A DNA stretch of 16,675 bases from an uncultured Clostridia bacterium (lineage in GTDB: Bacteria > Bacillota > Clostridia > TANB77 > CAG-508): assembly GCA_948875265.1 (NCBI GenBank), contig CAQRYF010000039.1:1-16675 (forward strand). Reading direction: 5' to 3'. The translations under genes were made by a program, and so were the position numbers. Below the pieces are notes generated by a model. That model had not been told where the DNA came from and did no database searches. It saw nothing but the letters and a program-made list of their open reading frames with translations. Below are positions 1 through 6,874 of the stretch, one piece after another (positions within the stretch are counted from its first letter, which is position 1; every line of letters starts with the position of its first letter).

Positions 1-424
1 ATAATTTTTTACTTTTATTGTATTCTCGTTGCATTTTAAAAATTGATTTTTCTATTGTTTTCGTTATTGCACCATAAGTTTTGTTCTTTTTTACTGCAAT
101 TTCTTCTATTGATTCCATATCATAAAATCGTGATTTTATAACATCTTGATTATACTTTTTTAATGTCTTTACAAGATCTTCTACTACTTTTATTTTTAAT
201 TCTAGATTTTTTATATATCTTTTTTTATCTGATATTTTATCTTCTCTGTCTATTACTTGATTTTCTATACTAGATTCAACATATCCTTTTGGTTTAGGCA
301 TCCCATCTAAATTAGCACTTTTAATATCAATAATTTCATTCTCCAACTCTTGTATTTCCGCTTCTGTTATACTAATTCTAGCCTTATATGTATTGTAATT
401 TTCTAATACTTCTTGAACATTCAT
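1..424 (-). CDS. RinA/ArpU-like phage late transcription regulator (partial)
   Basis: Leftward reading frame of 141 codons that runs off the left edge without a stop. The ATG at 424 is preceded by GGAGG with 8-9 nt spacing. The N-terminal half is charged and helical (coiled-coil-like) and includes the segment DGMPKPKG, typical of Firmicute phage RinA/ArpU/DUF1492-type regulators. The C-terminal part, around residues 104-130, reads SRFYDMESIEEIAVKKNKTYGAI, like a sigma-70 region 4 helix-turn-helix. Known members switch on the packaging and structural operon, and this one sits at the end of the early operon as expected, so terminase should lie just beyond the edge. The family call rests on motif pattern, not an alignment. 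Residue spacing and position in the operon agree with it. Confidence 0.75.
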   Translation of the reverse strand, partial: MNVQEVLENYNTYKARISITEAEIQELENEIIDIKSANLDGMPKPKGYVESSIENQVIDREDKISDKKRYIKNLELKIKVVEDLVKTLKKYNQDVIKSRFYDMESIEEIAVKKNKTYGAITKTIEKSIFKMQREYNKSKKL

Positions 425-436
425 CTTTTGCACCTC

Positions 437-637
437 CTATACTTTATAAATAAAGAAAATCAATGCTATACTAACAATTATTTCAATTATATTGATTATA
501 CTTCTTGAAATACTATCATTATTTTCTTGATTCATCTCTTTTGTTATTTTAGATAATGACAATATTACTAGAAAGAATATAAATACTATTTTTAATGTTG
601 TCAAAAGCATGATATACACCTTCTTTCCTCTTCTCAT
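437..637 (-). CDS. small two-helix membrane protein, function unknown
   Basis: This 66-aa protein has a hydrophobic stretch at residues 10-28, a polar middle (KEMNQENNDSISRS), and a second hydrophobic stretch at 47-65, so it should span the membrane twice. The ATG at 637 overlaps the stop of the preceding mini-ORF as ATGA but has no good ribosome site. An internal ATG at 610 has AAGGTG 6-7 nt upstream and would give 57 aa, losing only a basic N-terminus. I cannot decide between them. It lies between the regulator gene and the early train. No family recognised. Confidence 0.6.
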   Translation of the reverse strand: MRRGKKVYIMLLTTLKIVFIFFLVILSLSKITKEMNQENNDSISRSIINIIEIIVSIALIFFIYKV

Positions 638-735
638 TTTTCTATCGTGTTCGTTTTCATTTTTTTATTAGCAAATAGTTTTAAAATAGTTTTTTTCTTA
701 CAAAATACTATTTCTATCGTTTTTTTATTTTTCAT
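634..735 (-). CDS. possible 33-aa lysine-rich peptide
   Basis: This short frame fills the otherwise empty gap between its neighbours. Its ATG overlaps the upstream stop (CAATGA) and its TGA overlaps the next possible start (AATGAG), a tiling pattern typical of coupled phage genes. The peptide is very rich in Lys and has one Cys. The ribosome site is weak (AGAAG), and a Lys-rich product is also what random AT-rich DNA gives, so this is tentative. Confidence 0.3.
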   Translation of the reverse strand: MKNKKTIEIVFCKKKTILKLFANKKMKTNTIEK

Positions 736-1163
736 TGTTTATCTTCTGATAAATTATCAACTATGTTATAGTATCTAAAATATGTATATGGCTCTTTATT
801 ATTTTTTACAATTTGGTATATCTCATTTCTTTGAATTCCTTGACTTTGCAATAATTTAATAAATCTTTTTTTACTTATCTTCTTATTAGCAATTTGTTTT
901 GATAAATTCCATACTGCATTTATAACAGGTTGTACAGCTTCGCATATTGTTTTAAATGCTGCAGACAAAGAATCTATAAGTGGCTTTATTTTATCATCAT
1001 ATATTTTTGCAAATTGTTTTTCCGCTTCTTGATATTCCTCTTCTAATATACCTATTGTTTTATTATCTCCATCACACACTATTTCAGTAATATAGTTTGT
1101 TTTTATTAAGAACTCTGCATTTTCAATTGTAAAATCCTCATATTTACATTCTTTCAAATTCAT
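732..1163 (-). CDS. early phage protein, function unknown
   Basis: The product is 143 aa from the ATG at 1163, chosen because AAGGAG sits 8 nt upstream. An in-frame ATG at 1202 has no ribosome site and lies inside the preceding Cys-rich gene. The protein is mixed acidic/basic. A central amphipathic region (residues about 45-90, with KIYDDKIKPLIDSLSAAFKT) could form helices. The segment from about 94 on (NKKISKKRFIKLLQSQGIQRNEIYQIVK) resembles phage proteins ending in a small helix-turn-helix-like unit. No catalytic motif seen. It is overlapped by 20 nt by the upstream small gene, which suggests translational coupling. Confidence 0.7.
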   Translation of the reverse strand: MNLKECKYEDFTIENAEFLIKTNYITEIVCDGDNKTIGILEEEYQEAEKQFAKIYDDKIKPLIDSLSAAFKTICEAVQPVINAVWNLSKQIANKKISKKRFIKLLQSQGIQRNEIYQIVKNNKEPYTYFRYYNIVDNLSEDKQ

Positions 1164-1302
1164 CACTACTTCTCCTTGATTCTTTTGGAATTGTATTTTC
1201 ATATTTTCTTTTTATCCATTCATCACAATAACAACTAGCCCCTTCTGTTCTTTTACAAAATGGATATCTTCCACAATTTCCACATCGTTTACTATTTTCC
1301 AT
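1144..1302 (-). CDS. 52-aa cysteine-rich (zinc-binding-type) protein
   Basis: This frame begins at the ATG at 1302, with GAGG 9 nt upstream, inside the end of the preceding gene. The N-terminal half has Cys at residues 7, 10, 16, 24 and 26 in the arrangement CGNCGRYPFC...CYC, as expected for a small zinc-binding knuckle. The second half is charged (KRKYENTIPKESRRSS). Similar tiny Cys-rich proteins are common in clostridial phage early regions, with unknown roles. It is supported by the start/stop overlaps on both sides and by the dense Cys pattern, which chance rarely produces in AT-rich DNA. Confidence 0.65.
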   Translation of the reverse strand: MENSKRCGNCGRYPFCKRTEGASCYCDEWIKRKYENTIPKESRRSSDEFERM

Positions 1303-1558
1303 CTTTTTGTACCTCTTCTTTTATCAAATCCCAATGATCTGAACAATAATCTTTTTTATTCAATTTATGTGTACATTTATCACATAATGGTTTACTGCAT
1401 TGACTTTTTTGTATTGGTCTTTTTATACCATTTATATCTGGAGCATCAAACATTAGTCCATCTTCATAATCACATAACCTTGTTGCTGGTCTAATTTTAC
1501 ATTCTCTACACATTATTGTGTTTTCATCTTTTTTAGGAAATTTAATTACATTATTCAT
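1292..1558 (-). CDS. zinc-finger-like early protein, function unknown
   Basis: The product is 88 aa with two Cys/His clusters: CRECKIRPATRLC near residues 17-29, and CSKPLCDKCTHKL...YCSDHW at 54-76. The spacing (CxxC...C...CxxC...C..H) resembles a cross-braced B-box-like or treble-clef zinc fold. The ATG at 1558 follows GAGGG by 7 nt. The 3' end overlaps the next Cys-rich gene by 11 nt, so the two may be translated together. Likely a DNA- or protein-binding factor, but no specific family is recognised. Confidence 0.7.
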   Translation of the reverse strand: MNNVIKFPKKDENTIMCRECKIRPATRLCDYEDGLMFDAPDINGIKRPIQKSQCSKPLCDKCTHKLNKKDYCSDHWDLIKEEVQKDGK

Positions 1559-1561
1559 AAT

Positions 1562-1870
1562 TTATCCCTCTTCCATTTCTCCAAATACTTCTATATACTT
1601 TTCTATTTGATTTAGATCCTCTAGTATTCCTTTTACATCTTCTTCTGATTTTAACTCAATATAATTTTTATCATTATATGAGACATCTGTTTTACCAACA
1701 TATTTTCCTATATGTACAAAGAATTGCCCTTTTGGACTTTTATATAAAGTATGTTCATATCTAGGATATGTTGTTACAAACAAACCTTTATGTTCTATTC
1801 CTTGTGTATATTTTATTATTTCTTGACTTTTTTCTGTATCATACACTTTTCCGTTTATTAAATACTTCAT
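1562..1870 (-). CDS. conserved-looking phage/Firmicute protein, function unknown
   Basis: This 102-aa protein begins MKYLINGKVYDTEKS and has a central LYKSPKGQFFVHIG segment. Both are patterns I associate with a widespread small Firmicute family of unknown function (a short beta-rich sheet followed by a C-terminal helix). The ATG at 1870 is preceded by GGAG with good spacing and overlaps the upstream stop by 4 nt (ATGA). The acidic C-terminus (GEMEEG) is probably exposed. No enzymatic motif seen. Confidence 0.65.
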   Translation of the reverse strand: MKYLINGKVYDTEKSQEIIKYTQGIEHKGLFVTTYPRYEHTLYKSPKGQFFVHIGKYVGKTDVSYNDKNYIELKSEEDVKGILEDLNQIEKYIEVFGEMEEG

Positions 1871-2094
1871 AACTTTTTCACTCCTAATCTTTCTCTATTT
1901 TCATTCATTGTTGTTCCACTTAATATCATATCTTGATTAAATTGCTTTATTGTTTTCTCCCAGTTTTCTGATTTGTAAAACTCTTCTGGTGCTATTAAAA
2001 TATTCCCTTGCACTTCTATACTCGTTTCTTCCTCTTCTAACAAATATGGTAATTCTAGTCCTAGAAACTTTTTTATCTTTTTAATTAAAATCAT
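1867..2094 (-). CDS. small acidic protein, function unknown
   Basis: The product is 75 aa with a basic N-terminus (LIKKIKKFLGLELP, possibly an amphipathic membrane-touching helix) followed by an acidic stretch LLEEEETSIEV. It overlaps the neighbouring genes by 4 nt on each side (ATGA), so it depends on translational coupling; its own ribosome site is weak. No homologous family recognised. Confidence 0.6.
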   Translation of the reverse strand: MILIKKIKKFLGLELPYLLEEEETSIEVQGNILIAPEEFYKSENWEKTIKQFNQDMILSGTTMNENRERLGVKKL

Positions 2095-2621
2095 TTAACA
2101 ATTACCTTTCCATAGTATCTTTTATTTATAGTAAAAGGTTCATCCCTTACTACTGCTATTTTTACAAATCCCATTTTTTTAGCAATTAGATATGATGTAT
2201 ATCCATCTTTTAAATAGTTATCTTTATTAATAATTATAGGTGCCTTAAAAGTATTATTTTCTTTGACATATTGTAATCTTTCATTAAATTTCTTCTCATT
2301 TGGCTTTTTAAAATATTTAGGTATTTTTATACTGTTAATATCTACTTCTTCTATCTTTGGTCTTTCAGATAATTTTTCTAAAAGCTGCAAAATAATATTT
2401 TGTTGAGTGTTAATCAAAACATTCTTTCTTTTTACAGTTTTCGAATTACAATATTCCACCGTTGCAAGATCAAACCATAATAATGAGCATAATATCCAAG
2501 TGCTATTTTTTTCTATTATTCCTATTGCTATATTAAATATTGTCATTGCTATGTACAGACTTAATGTTAGCTTATTTATTCTATCCAGTTTCGTTTCTTC
2601 TTTCCATTTTTTATCATTCAT
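2091..2621 (-). CDS. membrane-anchored ParB/sulfiredoxin-like domain protein
   Basis: This 176-aa protein has two domains. The N-terminal part has two hydrophobic segments (about 17-36 and 41-57) separated by a short polar turn, giving a membrane hairpin. A linker (60-92) leads to a C-terminal domain from about 94, with KIPKYFKKPNEKKFNERL, then APIIINKDNYLKDGYTSYLI at 127-146, then VKIAVVR. The order 'P-F..P...K...R...P-I-(V/I)-x-K-x-N-x-(L)-x-D-G-Y-T/H-R/S' matches ParB N-terminal/sulfiredoxin-fold domains, where the DG(H/Y) motif contributes to nucleotide binding. The Arg usual after DGYT is Ser-Tyr here. Start ATG 2621 follows GGAGG. The fusion to a membrane hairpin is unusual; function inferred only at fold level. 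Confidence 0.65.
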   Translation of the reverse strand: MNDKKWKEETKLDRINKLTLSLYIAMTIFNIAIGIIEKNSTWILCSLLWFDLATVEYCNSKTVKRKNVLINTQQNIILQLLEKLSERPKIEEVDINSIKIPKYFKKPNEKKFNERLQYVKENNTFKAPIIINKDNYLKDGYTSYLIAKKMGFVKIAVVRDEPFTINKRYYGKVIVK

Positions 2622-2916
2622 AATTTTTTACCTCCAATATTTCTAAAATTGTTAAAATATAATATTCTTTTTTAGGCTCTGCTCCCCATTCTTGTTTTCC
2701 GCTTCCAATATTCAAAATACATAAGCATCTCACACTTGGTGAATTATATGAGTATCCATTTCTAAATACAATCTCAACTCTCTTGTTTATGTAGTCAAAT
2801 CCAAATACCTTTTTTAATCTTGTATGATAATATGGTTTAAGTTCTCTATACTCTTCTTTCTTTTCACCATTCACAATCATTTCAAACCATTTCTTTCTTA
2901 TCGGTAATATTAACAT
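2614..2916 (-). CDS. ASCH-domain protein
   Basis: This 100-aa protein begins LILPIRKKWFEMIVNGEKKE and continues EYRELKPYY, the signature N-terminus of small phage ASCH (PUA-like fold) proteins. A C-terminal beta segment (YYILTILEILEVKNYE) completes the small barrel. ASCH domains bind RNA or modified nucleotides. Some single-domain members are ribonucleases or amidohydrolases, but the specific activity here cannot be read from sequence. The start follows AAGGAAGG with 8 nt spacing. It overlaps the upstream gene by 35 nt and the downstream one by 8 nt. Confidence 0.8.
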   Translation of the reverse strand: MLILPIRKKWFEMIVNGEKKEEYRELKPYYHTRLKKVFGFDYINKRVEIVFRNGYSYNSPSVRCLCILNIGSGKQEWGAEPKKEYYILTILEILEVKNYE

Positions 2917-3352
2917 TTTCTACCTTCCTTTCAAATAACTGCTTTATTTCATTATTATCCCATAATAGATTTTCTCCAATTGGTATTTTCATATCTACTG
3001 TAATTACTCTAATATAATTTGCCATTTCATCTATTATTTTATTTGATTTATTCAATTTATTTTTTAAACTTACATTTTCTTTAACATATTCAAGTATTCC
3101 TTTATTTTTTGCTATTTCTATAAAATCTAATATTTGTATTACTGCAACTTTTAATATATTTACTCTACCACCTCTAATAATGTAATTTTCTAATGCACAT
3201 TTTTTTAATATTAATGCTGCAGATTCTATATCATCTCCTCTTAAAATATTACTTATAGCTTGTTGCAACTTTTCTGTTGTGTTATAATAGCATCCTTTAC
3301 ATCCCATCTTTTCTACTCTGCAATGTTGCCATTCCTTATCATCACATTTCAC
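2882..3352 (-). CDS. phage early protein with N-terminal Cys cluster
   Basis: The product is 156 aa, starting at GTG 3352 with GGAGG 8 nt upstream. It opens with CDDKEWQHCRVEKMGCKGCYYN (Cys 3, 11, 18, 21), probably a small zinc site, then has a long helical middle and a C-terminal IPIGENLLWDNNEIKQLFER. The CRVEKMGCKGCYY pattern recurs in clostridial phage early proteins of unknown role. The 3' end overlaps the ASCH gene by 35 nt in another frame, which is long but consistent with both reading frames being supported by their own ribosome sites. Confidence 0.65.
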   Translation of the reverse strand: MKCDDKEWQHCRVEKMGCKGCYYNTTEKLQQAISNILRGDDIESAALILKKCALENYIIRGGRVNILKVAVIQILDFIEIAKNKGILEYVKENVSLKNKLNKSNKIIDEMANYIRVITVDMKIPIGENLLWDNNEIKQLFERKVENVNITDKKEMV

Positions 3353-3367
3353 TTTTGTTTCCTCCTT

Positions 3368-3808
3368 CTATTCTTTTATAATATTTACTATCTTATAGTA
3401 TCTAGCATTATCCCTTTGCATACTTCTTATCATTGATTGAAATAATATTTTGCTATCTACTTTTAATTCTTGTTTTTTAGCCTTTTTCACACTTTCTAAT
3501 GTATTAAATTCTTTAATTAATACTCCTATATTGTCTGGTATTTCATTTTTTACTTTTTGATACAATTCAAATGTCATAACATAATAGTTATAATTTCCGA
3601 TAAATGTATTGTTGCATTTACTATGAAAATCACTCTCACTAATTTTTATTTCATAACATCTCCAAACATCTTGTGTGTCATAAAGTAAATAATCTACTCT
3701 TTCTTTTCCAAACCAACCTATTGTAACTTCAAAGCAACCAAATTGTCCTTGTTTGTCTGTATATTTAAACAAGCAATCTTGCAGTTCTTTAGTAAGCTTT
3801 GTTTTCAT
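3368..3808 (-). CDS. MmcB-like PD-(D/E)XK-family putative nuclease
   Basis: The product is 146 aa. After a leading helix, GCFEVTIGWFGKERVDYLLYD carries an acidic residue at D39, followed after the turn by CYEIKISESDF with the E53-x-K55 pair. D...ExK on successive strands is the PD-(D/E)XK nuclease active-site pattern. The following IGNYNYYVMTFELYQKVKNEIP...IGVLI matches the layout of MmcB-type DNA repair nucleases ('...YYVVP..LY..V...IP..GLI'). It would act on phage or host DNA, and its place in the early operon fits recombination or repair. The ATG at 3808 follows AAGGGAAG. Fold assignment is fairly sure; substrate unknown. Confidence 0.7.
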   Translation of the reverse strand: MKTKLTKELQDCLFKYTDKQGQFGCFEVTIGWFGKERVDYLLYDTQDVWRCYEIKISESDFHSKCNNTFIGNYNYYVMTFELYQKVKNEIPDNIGVLIKEFNTLESVKKAKKQELKVDSKILFQSMIRSMQRDNARYYKIVNIIKE

Positions 3809-3811
3809 TAT

Positions 3812-4012
3812 TCATTCTTCCCTTCTTCTTTTAAAAACTCTTTTCCAAAATTCCACCATGTTTTCTACTAAATCTGTAATTACATCTACAATAGGTTCTG
3901 TAATATCAGTCATAATTTCTATGTATCCACTTATAAACCAGCCTAAAAAATGCAATATTAAATATATAGGTGTCATTGCAATAACAAAAATTATAAATAA
4001 AAATCTTTTCAT
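3812..4012 (-). CDS. small membrane protein, function unknown
   Basis: This 66-aa protein has one long hydrophobic segment (residues 3-30), an amphipathic acidic stretch (EIMTDITEPIVDVITDLVENMVEF) and a basic tail (KRVFKRRREE). It resembles single-pass phage membrane proteins with a cytoplasmic charged tail. The start follows AGGAG with 7 nt spacing, and its ATG overlaps the stop of the upstream 42-aa gene (ATGA). Confidence 0.65.
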   Translation of the reverse strand: MKRFLFIIFVIAMTPIYLILHFLGWFISGYIEIMTDITEPIVDVITDLVENMVEFWKRVFKRRREE

Positions 4013-4137
4013 TTTTTCTCTCCTAATTTATTCTTGTATTCTTTCTCCATAGCTTTAAATTTTTGTCTTGTATTATCCCATGTTCTATTTTTCCATAACC
4101 ATTTGATGCAGAATATGTAATATTTTAGTTTTTGCAT
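4009..4137 (-). CDS. 42-aa basic peptide gene
   Basis: This frame fills the gap between two genes. It starts at ATG 4137 with a perfect GGAGG 8 nt upstream and ends in TGA overlapping the next gene's ATG. The product is aromatic and basic (MQKLKYYIFCIKWLWKNR at its start, then a charged tail ending in NKLGEKK), perhaps membrane-associated through its N-terminus. No family recognised; support comes from the ribosome site and the ATGA coupling. Confidence 0.6.
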   Translation of the reverse strand: MQKLKYYIFCIKWLWKNRTWDNTRQKFKAMEKEYKNKLGEKK

Positions 4138-4140
4138 TTC

Positions 4141-4662
4141 TTAATCCTCCTTGTCAAATTTCTCAAGTATATCTAATAACTTTTCAAGTTCTGGATTTCT
4201 CCAAGCATAACTTACATATACATGGGCTTTTTCGTGATAGTGATGTCTGTTTTCTTCTAAATGCTGTTCTGCGCTTTTCTTTGTTAAAAATGCATTTTTT
4301 AATTCTCGTTCATGATGCCCATAACTTATATTAAATTCAGATTCTTTATAAATCTCTACAATTTCATCTATATCATAATCTTCTATGACTTCTTTTCTTA
4401 AATCATCTGAATCTGTTTCAAATGCTTCTGGGTAATCTATTATATATTGTTTCATTTCTTCTAGTGTATCTAATACATTTCCATCATTATCATATACTTT
4501 TACTTCATCAAATCCTTGTGAATCATCATTATCCCATCTTACATTTATATCTAATATTTGATATATTACAGGTTTATTAGTCCCTCTTCTATCTTGTGTT
4601 TTTAATTGATTTGCCAGTTGTTTTAAAAATCTTATTTCTTCTATTGTAAGAATTTCTTCCAT
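4141..4662 (-). CDS. acidic phage protein, function unknown (conserved C-terminal motif)
   Basis: The product is 173 aa and strongly acidic in the middle (WDNDDSQGFDEV, FETDSDDLRKEVIEDYD). The last third, FLTKKSAEQHLEENRHHYHE then AHVYVSYAWRNPELEKLL, is a pattern I recognise from phage early proteins across Gram-positive and Gram-negative hosts ('LT...A..H...N.HHY....VY...AWR.PE...L'). Its role is unknown. The start at 4662 follows GGAGG with 9-10 nt spacing. Confidence 0.7.
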   Translation of the reverse strand: MEEILTIEEIRFLKQLANQLKTQDRRGTNKPVIYQILDINVRWDNDDSQGFDEVKVYDNDGNVLDTLEEMKQYIIDYPEAFETDSDDLRKEVIEDYDIDEIVEIYKESEFNISYGHHERELKNAFLTKKSAEQHLEENRHHYHEKAHVYVSYAWRNPELEKLLDILEKFDKED

Positions 4663-4665
4663 CTT

Positions 4666-5193
4666 TTATTTTTCCTCCTCTATTAACTTATCTGCCCAAT
4701 ATAATTTATACATCGGCTTTTCTACTTTTCCATTACAGTAGTCACTTACTGTCTGTCTACTTATAAATAATTTATCTGCAGCATCTCTTGTTCCTTTAAA
4801 AACTTTTGAAATAATACCATCCTTGTCCAACATTACAATCCCTTTTCTGTGTGATTGCCAACCTGTTCTTTTTCCCGCTTCTGATCTTGTAATTATTTCA
4901 ATGTTAGATAATCTATTGTCAGAAATAATTCCGTTTTTGTGATATACACATTCATCATCTTTTAATTTTTTTATAAATATTTCAGCAACTAACTTTGCTA
5001 CATTATAGTCTTTTCCTTTTCCATCGATAGTTAATTTAACTATTTGTATAGATCCTTTTCTGAAAGTATTTAAATATCTATAATTATATTTATAAAATTT
5101 TCTAACTCTACCATAGTTGCTTATTTCGTATTTTGAATTTAATATACTTTTCCATATTTCATTTGGATATACTAAATCTTTATCTTTAATCAT
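4666..5193 (-). CDS. HNH endonuclease with NUMOD4 and NUMOD1-like DNA-binding units
   Basis: This 175-aa protein has the usual free-standing homing-endonuclease architecture. A NUMOD4 motif (EIWKSILNSKYEISNYGRVR, residues 12-31) is followed by the HNH core VYHKNGIISDNRLSNIEII (83-101), then a C-terminal NUMOD1/IENR-type helix-turn-helix (FKGTRDAADKLFISRQTVSD, 132-151). The first His of the normal His-His pair is Tyr (Y84-H85), while the later Asn residues N93 and N97 are kept. It would cleave DNA at a specific site and may spread itself or act in phage DNA processing. The 3' side abuts the next gene. The start ATG 5193 has only a weak ribosome site and overlaps the upstream gene by 8 nt. Confidence 0.85.
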   Translation of the reverse strand: MIKDKDLVYPNEIWKSILNSKYEISNYGRVRKFYKYNYRYLNTFRKGSIQIVKLTIDGKGKDYNVAKLVAEIFIKKLKDDECVYHKNGIISDNRLSNIEIITRSEAGKRTGWQSHRKGIVMLDKDGIISKVFKGTRDAADKLFISRQTVSDYCNGKVEKPMYKLYWADKLIEEEK

Positions 5194-5476
5194 TTTTTAC
5201 ATCTTTCTGTAAAATTGCATAACCTAGTTCTCTTAATTTATCGCAAATTGGCTTAAAAGTTTTATCTTCTGTATTCCAACTCTCTCTTTGTATTACTCCC
5301 CAAATGGCTAGCTGTTCTCCTTTATTGTTAGTTATCTTATCCAGTATTTTTTGTACTGCTTTCTCTTTTTGTACAATAACTCTTCTATCTGGGCAATCTT
5401 CATCTTCTTCATAGAATATTTCTATATATAGGTTTTGCATTTTTACTATATCTTTTAAATCTATCTCTTTTTTCAC
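5186..5476 (-). CDS. early protein, function unknown
   Basis: The product is 96 aa from a GTG at 5476, with GGGGGAG upstream. It has an acidic patch (YEEDEDCPDRR) followed by helices (EKAVQKILDKI, DKLRELGYAILQK). It overlaps neighbours by 4 nt upstream and 8 nt downstream. No motif recognised. Confidence 0.6.
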   Translation of the reverse strand: MKKEIDLKDIVKMQNLYIEIFYEEDEDCPDRRVIVQKEKAVQKILDKITNNKGEQLAIWGVIQRESWNTEDKTFKPICDKLRELGYAILQKDVKND

Positions 5477-5712
5477 TTTTTCTCCCCCTCATCTACTTCA
5501 ATTAAATTTAAGCTTAATAATATGTCATTCAATTCTTTATCATTTATTACTAATGCTCTCTCTGTTAATTTAATTAATAGATTTTGAAATATTCTTACTG
5601 GTGATCTTAATACTGTTCCTTTAGGATTATCCTCTACTAGTAGTTTCAATAATTCTGGTGTATTCACTTTCCAGTTTTCTGTTAAACATTGTTCATTATC
5701 TTCTTTTTCCAT
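5473..5712 (-). CDS. early protein, function unknown
   Basis: This 79-aa protein has a conserved-looking core TVLRSPVRIFQNLLIKLTER followed by NDKELNDILLSLNLIEV. The pattern of a helix, then 'ER(A)..INDxxLN..(L)..L.L' recalls small phage proteins of unknown function found beside replication and recombination genes. The start at 5712 has a weak AAGGGG site 12 nt upstream. It lies between RusA and the 96-aa gene and is probably co-translated with the latter (4-nt overlap). Confidence 0.6.
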   Translation of the reverse strand: MEKEDNEQCLTENWKVNTPELLKLLVEDNPKGTVLRSPVRIFQNLLIKLTERALVINDKELNDILLSLNLIEVDEGEKK

Positions 5713-5729
5713 TACTCAATATTCCCCTT

Positions 5730-6140
5730 CTAATATTCTTCTACTTTTATGTAGATTCTTGGTGTATTATCATATTTCTTTTCAATCTCTAATTTAGTAA
5801 CTTGTGTATCATCTTTAAAAGCGAAATTATTCATAGCATCTAGCACTATTTTTATAATATTATCTGCATCAGGCTTTTTGGTCGGGCTTATATTCCCTGC
5901 AAGCATTTCTGCTGTCTTTTTCTTACTTGTACTTTTAGGAATCCCAAAATAATCTATAATTGTTACTTTTACTCTTGATTCTATTGGAACAAAATATGGA
6001 TATTCTCTTATAAACCATTGCCTTAAAGAGTATTCATAGAGTTTTGTATTTGTTGGTGTATATGCTCGTCCTGTTCGTGTATTCATTCTAGGTCTTGCCT
6101 TGCCTACTGGTTCTCCTATCATTTCAAATTCATAAACCAT
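5730..6140 (-). CDS. rusA: RusA-family Holliday junction resolvase
   Basis: This 136-aa protein resolves four-way DNA junctions in phage recombination and replication. The N-terminal strand FEMIGEPVGKARPRMN is the family opening. The catalytic block KPDADNIIKIVLDAMN has D91 and D93, with K97 and D101 nearby, and is followed by DDTQV (D110-D111), the third acidic position of RusA. Length is typical (E. coli RusA is 120 aa). The start at 6140 follows GGAGG with 8-9 nt spacing. It is in the middle of the early operon, as in many Firmicute phages. No active-site residue looks missing. Confidence 0.92.
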   Translation of the reverse strand: MVYEFEMIGEPVGKARPRMNTRTGRAYTPTNTKLYEYSLRQWFIREYPYFVPIESRVKVTIIDYFGIPKSTSKKKTAEMLAGNISPTKKPDADNIIKIVLDAMNNFAFKDDTQVTKLEIEKKYDNTPRIYIKVEEY

Positions 6141-6157
6141 TTGAATTCCTCCTCTTT

Positions 6158-6430
6158 CTATTTTTCTGGCATATAATATATCTTTGGTAAATCATAAAAT
6201 CTTTGTTGTCCTGTTCCTCTATTAAATGTTGTCAAAACTTTTTTGTATTCCTTTAATATATCTTGCAATACTTCCTTTGCCCTCTCTCTAGTTTCATATT
6301 TTGCTAATGTTTGAGTATTTCCATTATTTGTAGTTGATAATATTTCTTTTGAATTGTTTTTATTTATTCCTAATACACATATAGTATCTAAATTTACCAC
6401 CATTTCTCTAATTTGGCTAACTATTAACAT
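6158..6430 (-). CDS. small conserved-looking phage protein, function unknown
   Basis: The product is 90 aa. A short beta-rich N-terminus (LIVSQIREMVVNLDTICVLG) is followed by the helix TRERAKEVLQDILKEYKKV and a C-terminal IYYMPEK. The 'Y.(T/S)RERAKEVL.EI' helix followed by 'Y.MPE' is a combination I have seen in many clostridial proteins of unknown role. The start follows GGAGG with 7 nt spacing, and it overlaps the upstream gene by 14 nt. Confidence 0.65.
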   Translation of the reverse strand: MLIVSQIREMVVNLDTICVLGINKNNSKEILSTTNNGNTQTLAKYETRERAKEVLQDILKEYKKVLTTFNRGTGQQRFYDLPKIYYMPEK

Positions 6431-6872
6431 TTAAATCCTCCTCTTCTATTTGATTTTGTTGTTTAGTTTCTTTCATTTTACTTACTTTTAAATCCTCTAA
6501 TACTCTTGTTTTATATATTCTTGTATTCCAATTTTCTCTTAATCGCCTTATATTTTTTAATAAATTTATTAAATCTCCTGTAATTAGCTTGTTGTTGTAT
6601 TTGTCTGAAAAACCTTTTATTGTTGAAATAAACTCTAGCTTGTCCTTAATATCTCTTCGTTGTTTTCTCGTTTTTTTCAATCTACCAGCAACTTTTGTTA
6701 ATTCAAAAGCATTCAAGTTACTTAATTCAATTTCATGCAATAAATCATCTTGTTCTAATTCTTTTGTTCTTAGTTCGTTTTTTAGATCTGAATTGGTCCT
6801 TTCTATGTTTGTGAAAAAATAATTCATTTCTTCTACGAATTTCTCTATTTCTTCTATGTTATCAATTTGCAT
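6417..6872 (-). CDS. coiled-coil phage early protein
   Basis: The product is 151 aa and almost all helix-forming. Residues 1-60 (EIEKFVEEMNYFFTNIERTNSDL, ELRTKELEQDDLLHEIELSNL) give heptad-like repeats. GRLKKTRKQRRDIKDKLEFI is a basic segment typical of a Firmicute phage family of unknown function. The C-terminal TRIYKTRVLEDLKVSK is a recurring end segment of that family. It might be a scaffold or DNA-binding accessory protein. The start follows AGAGGTG. Confidence 0.7.
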   Translation of the reverse strand: MQIDNIEEIEKFVEEMNYFFTNIERTNSDLKNELRTKELEQDDLLHEIELSNLNAFELTKVAGRLKKTRKQRRDIKDKLEFISTIKGFSDKYNNKLITGDLINLLKNIRRLRENWNTRIYKTRVLEDLKVSKMKETKQQNQIEEEDLNVNS

Positions 6873-6874
6873 TG

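Noticed and set aside
437..735. Toxin-antitoxin pair (small hydrophobic protein plus basic peptide)
   Set aside because: Neither product shows a toxin or antitoxin pattern and both lie in the leftward operon with coupled starts.
2407..2646. Rightward 79-codon frame
   Set aside because: Antisense to a well-supported leftward gene with two membrane segments; hydrophobic composition is a mirror effect, no ribosome site.
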